From assembly GCA_964631265.1 (NCBI GenBank), contig CAZVWW010000004.1, positions 1-59,402 of the forward strand: a stretch of DNA of 59,402 nucleotides, given 5' to 3'. This document shows positions 58,827-59,402 of this stretch, piece by piece. Position 1 is the stretch's first letter; each line of letters begins with the position of its first letter. The DNA is from CAZVWW01 sp964631265 (GTDB lineage: Bacteria > Thermotogota > Thermotogae > MWEM01). Below the pieces are notes generated by a model that saw only the letters and a list, made by a program, of their open reading frames with translations, ran no database searches and was not told where the DNA came from. The position numbers were made by a program, and so were the translations under genes.

Positions 58827-59402
58827 ATGAAAAGAAAGCTTTTCTTAACGGTACTGATATTGAGTCTCTTGCTTCTTACAGGCTGTTATACCTCAATCGA
58901 GAGTCAAATTCCTCAACTGACAGGATACTGGAAGCAGATGAATCCACTATCCATAGATGCGGCCGGTTTTATTCATATTACGCAGGACAGCGATACCATC
59001 ACACAAAGGGCCATCTTAAACGGAACGGACATTACAGAGAGAACACTTACAATAACAGATAATGGTTTTGAAGAAACCCGGGAGAGGCACTTTCCGAACA
59101 CACAAATCCTTTCGGGAGAAATCATACCGGCCGGAACGTACACGACCATCACAGAGAGCATTGCCGATATCACCGATAACGAATTCAAGATCTACCAGCA
59201 GTTTAACTATATCCTTGTTGACGGGGAGAAGAAACTGCTCAACAAAAATGACTGGTATTTAAGAGTGATCCGGGCCTTTGCCCCTAAAGCCATTGACAAA
59301 TATCTGGAAGACTACGATCCCCGGCTTGAAGTGACGCGCGATTATGAGGACATTTTCACAGCCGGTGAAACTTATGATATCACCATCGAAACCATTCCCG
59401 AC
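58827..59402 (+). CDS. Putative lipoprotein (3' end beyond the window)
   Basis: 192 codons are visible and the frame is still open at the window end. The signal peptide MKRKLFLTVLILSLLLLTGC ends in a lipobox (LLTGC, Cys20). The mature region starts with a lipocalin-like LTGYWKQMNPLS, often seen in small lipoproteins that report total mass of a beta barrel, but no family is certain. It then becomes a mixed beta region with TITDNGFEE and GETYDITIE. The ATG follows GAAGGGTGATTCC. A decayed fragment of a second copy is at 53815. Confidence 0.75.
   Translation, partial: MKRKLFLTVLILSLLLLTGCYTSIESQIPQLTGYWKQMNPLSIDAAGFIHITQDSDTITQRAILNGTDITERTLTITDNGFEETRERHFPNTQILSGEIIPAGTYTTITESIADITDNEFKIYQQFNYILVDGEKKLLNKNDWYLRVIRAFAPKAIDKYLEDYDPRLEVTRDYEDIFTAGETYDITIETIPD

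Noticed and set aside
1..59402. CRISPR arrays, tRNA, rRNA, integrase or phage genes
   Set aside because: No regular short repeats, cloverleaf-like stretches, rRNA motifs or phage-type genes were seen on either strand; subtle tRNAs could still be missed by eye.

Overview
The window is bacterial chromosome from a draft assembly: two 100-base N runs mark scaffold joins. The genome is moderate-to-low GC by eye, with strong AGGAGG-type ribosome sites and sigma70-like promoters. A short AhcY, a DUF503 protein, a FapA-type DUF342 protein, a divergent ATP-type PEP carboxykinase, an M18 aminopeptidase, an Rbs operon and a probable outer-membrane barrel fragment together lean towards Thermotogota (Mesotoga/Kosmotoga-like). 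A Bacillota-related lineage is not excluded. No rRNA, tRNA or CRISPR array was seen.

Layout. 1-2 kb: envelope barrel fragment, FepC-type ABC ATPase, DUF503. 2-10 kb, minus strand: Fur regulator, MrpF-like peptide, then an apparent operon of exported protein-ahcY-purH-like-pheS-pheT-queD. 10-13.2 kb: carbohydrate ABC importer. 13.9-16 kb: ArsR-controlled ABC exporter with a clear promoter and operator. 16-17 kb: a relic region. 17-22 kb: FapA-like protein and two peptidases. 21.7-28.2 kb: a signalling cluster of three histidine kinases, a response regulator and an orphan THI5-like binding protein. Then a DUF6144-like gene and a PAS-GGDEF cyclase. 31-37 kb: rbsDACBK plus a LacI regulator, with a promoter and two tandem LacI operators. 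37-46 kb: AAA/PDDEXK protein, pckA, SPL-like radical SAM enzyme, iron-sulfur flavoprotein and a CDGSH-ferredoxin-CDGSH-glutamate synthase fusion, then an AAA_14/DUF4143 ATPase. 46-50 kb: exported proteins, including a papain-like protease with a dockerin-like tail and a HExxH protein. 50-59 kb: DUF4003, NimA-like flavoprotein, a wHTH-CDF-wHTH-PH fusion, membrane protein, alkaline phosphatase, DUF502, a HepT/MntA pair and a partial lipoprotein.

The most unusual feature is a set of decayed partial copies of genes that are intact elsewhere in the same window. The iron-sulfur flavoprotein/glutamate synthase pair is collapsed into about 0.7 kb at 16.1 kb and capped by a TnpB/IS200-IS605 3' end. 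The ArsR/ABC operon is reduced to about 360 bp at 49.8 kb with its Walker A region deleted. The M18 aminopeptidase 3' end reappears at 13.75 kb, and the terminal lipoprotein reappears at 53.8 kb. With further gene scraps (antiporter 3' end, truncated small ORF), this suggests duplication or import followed by deletion decay. The best candidates for undescribed biology are the wHTH-CDF-wHTH-PH protein, the CDGSH/glutamate-synthase fusion with its divergent flavoprotein, the degenerate PurH-like protein, and the binding-protein/kinase cluster.
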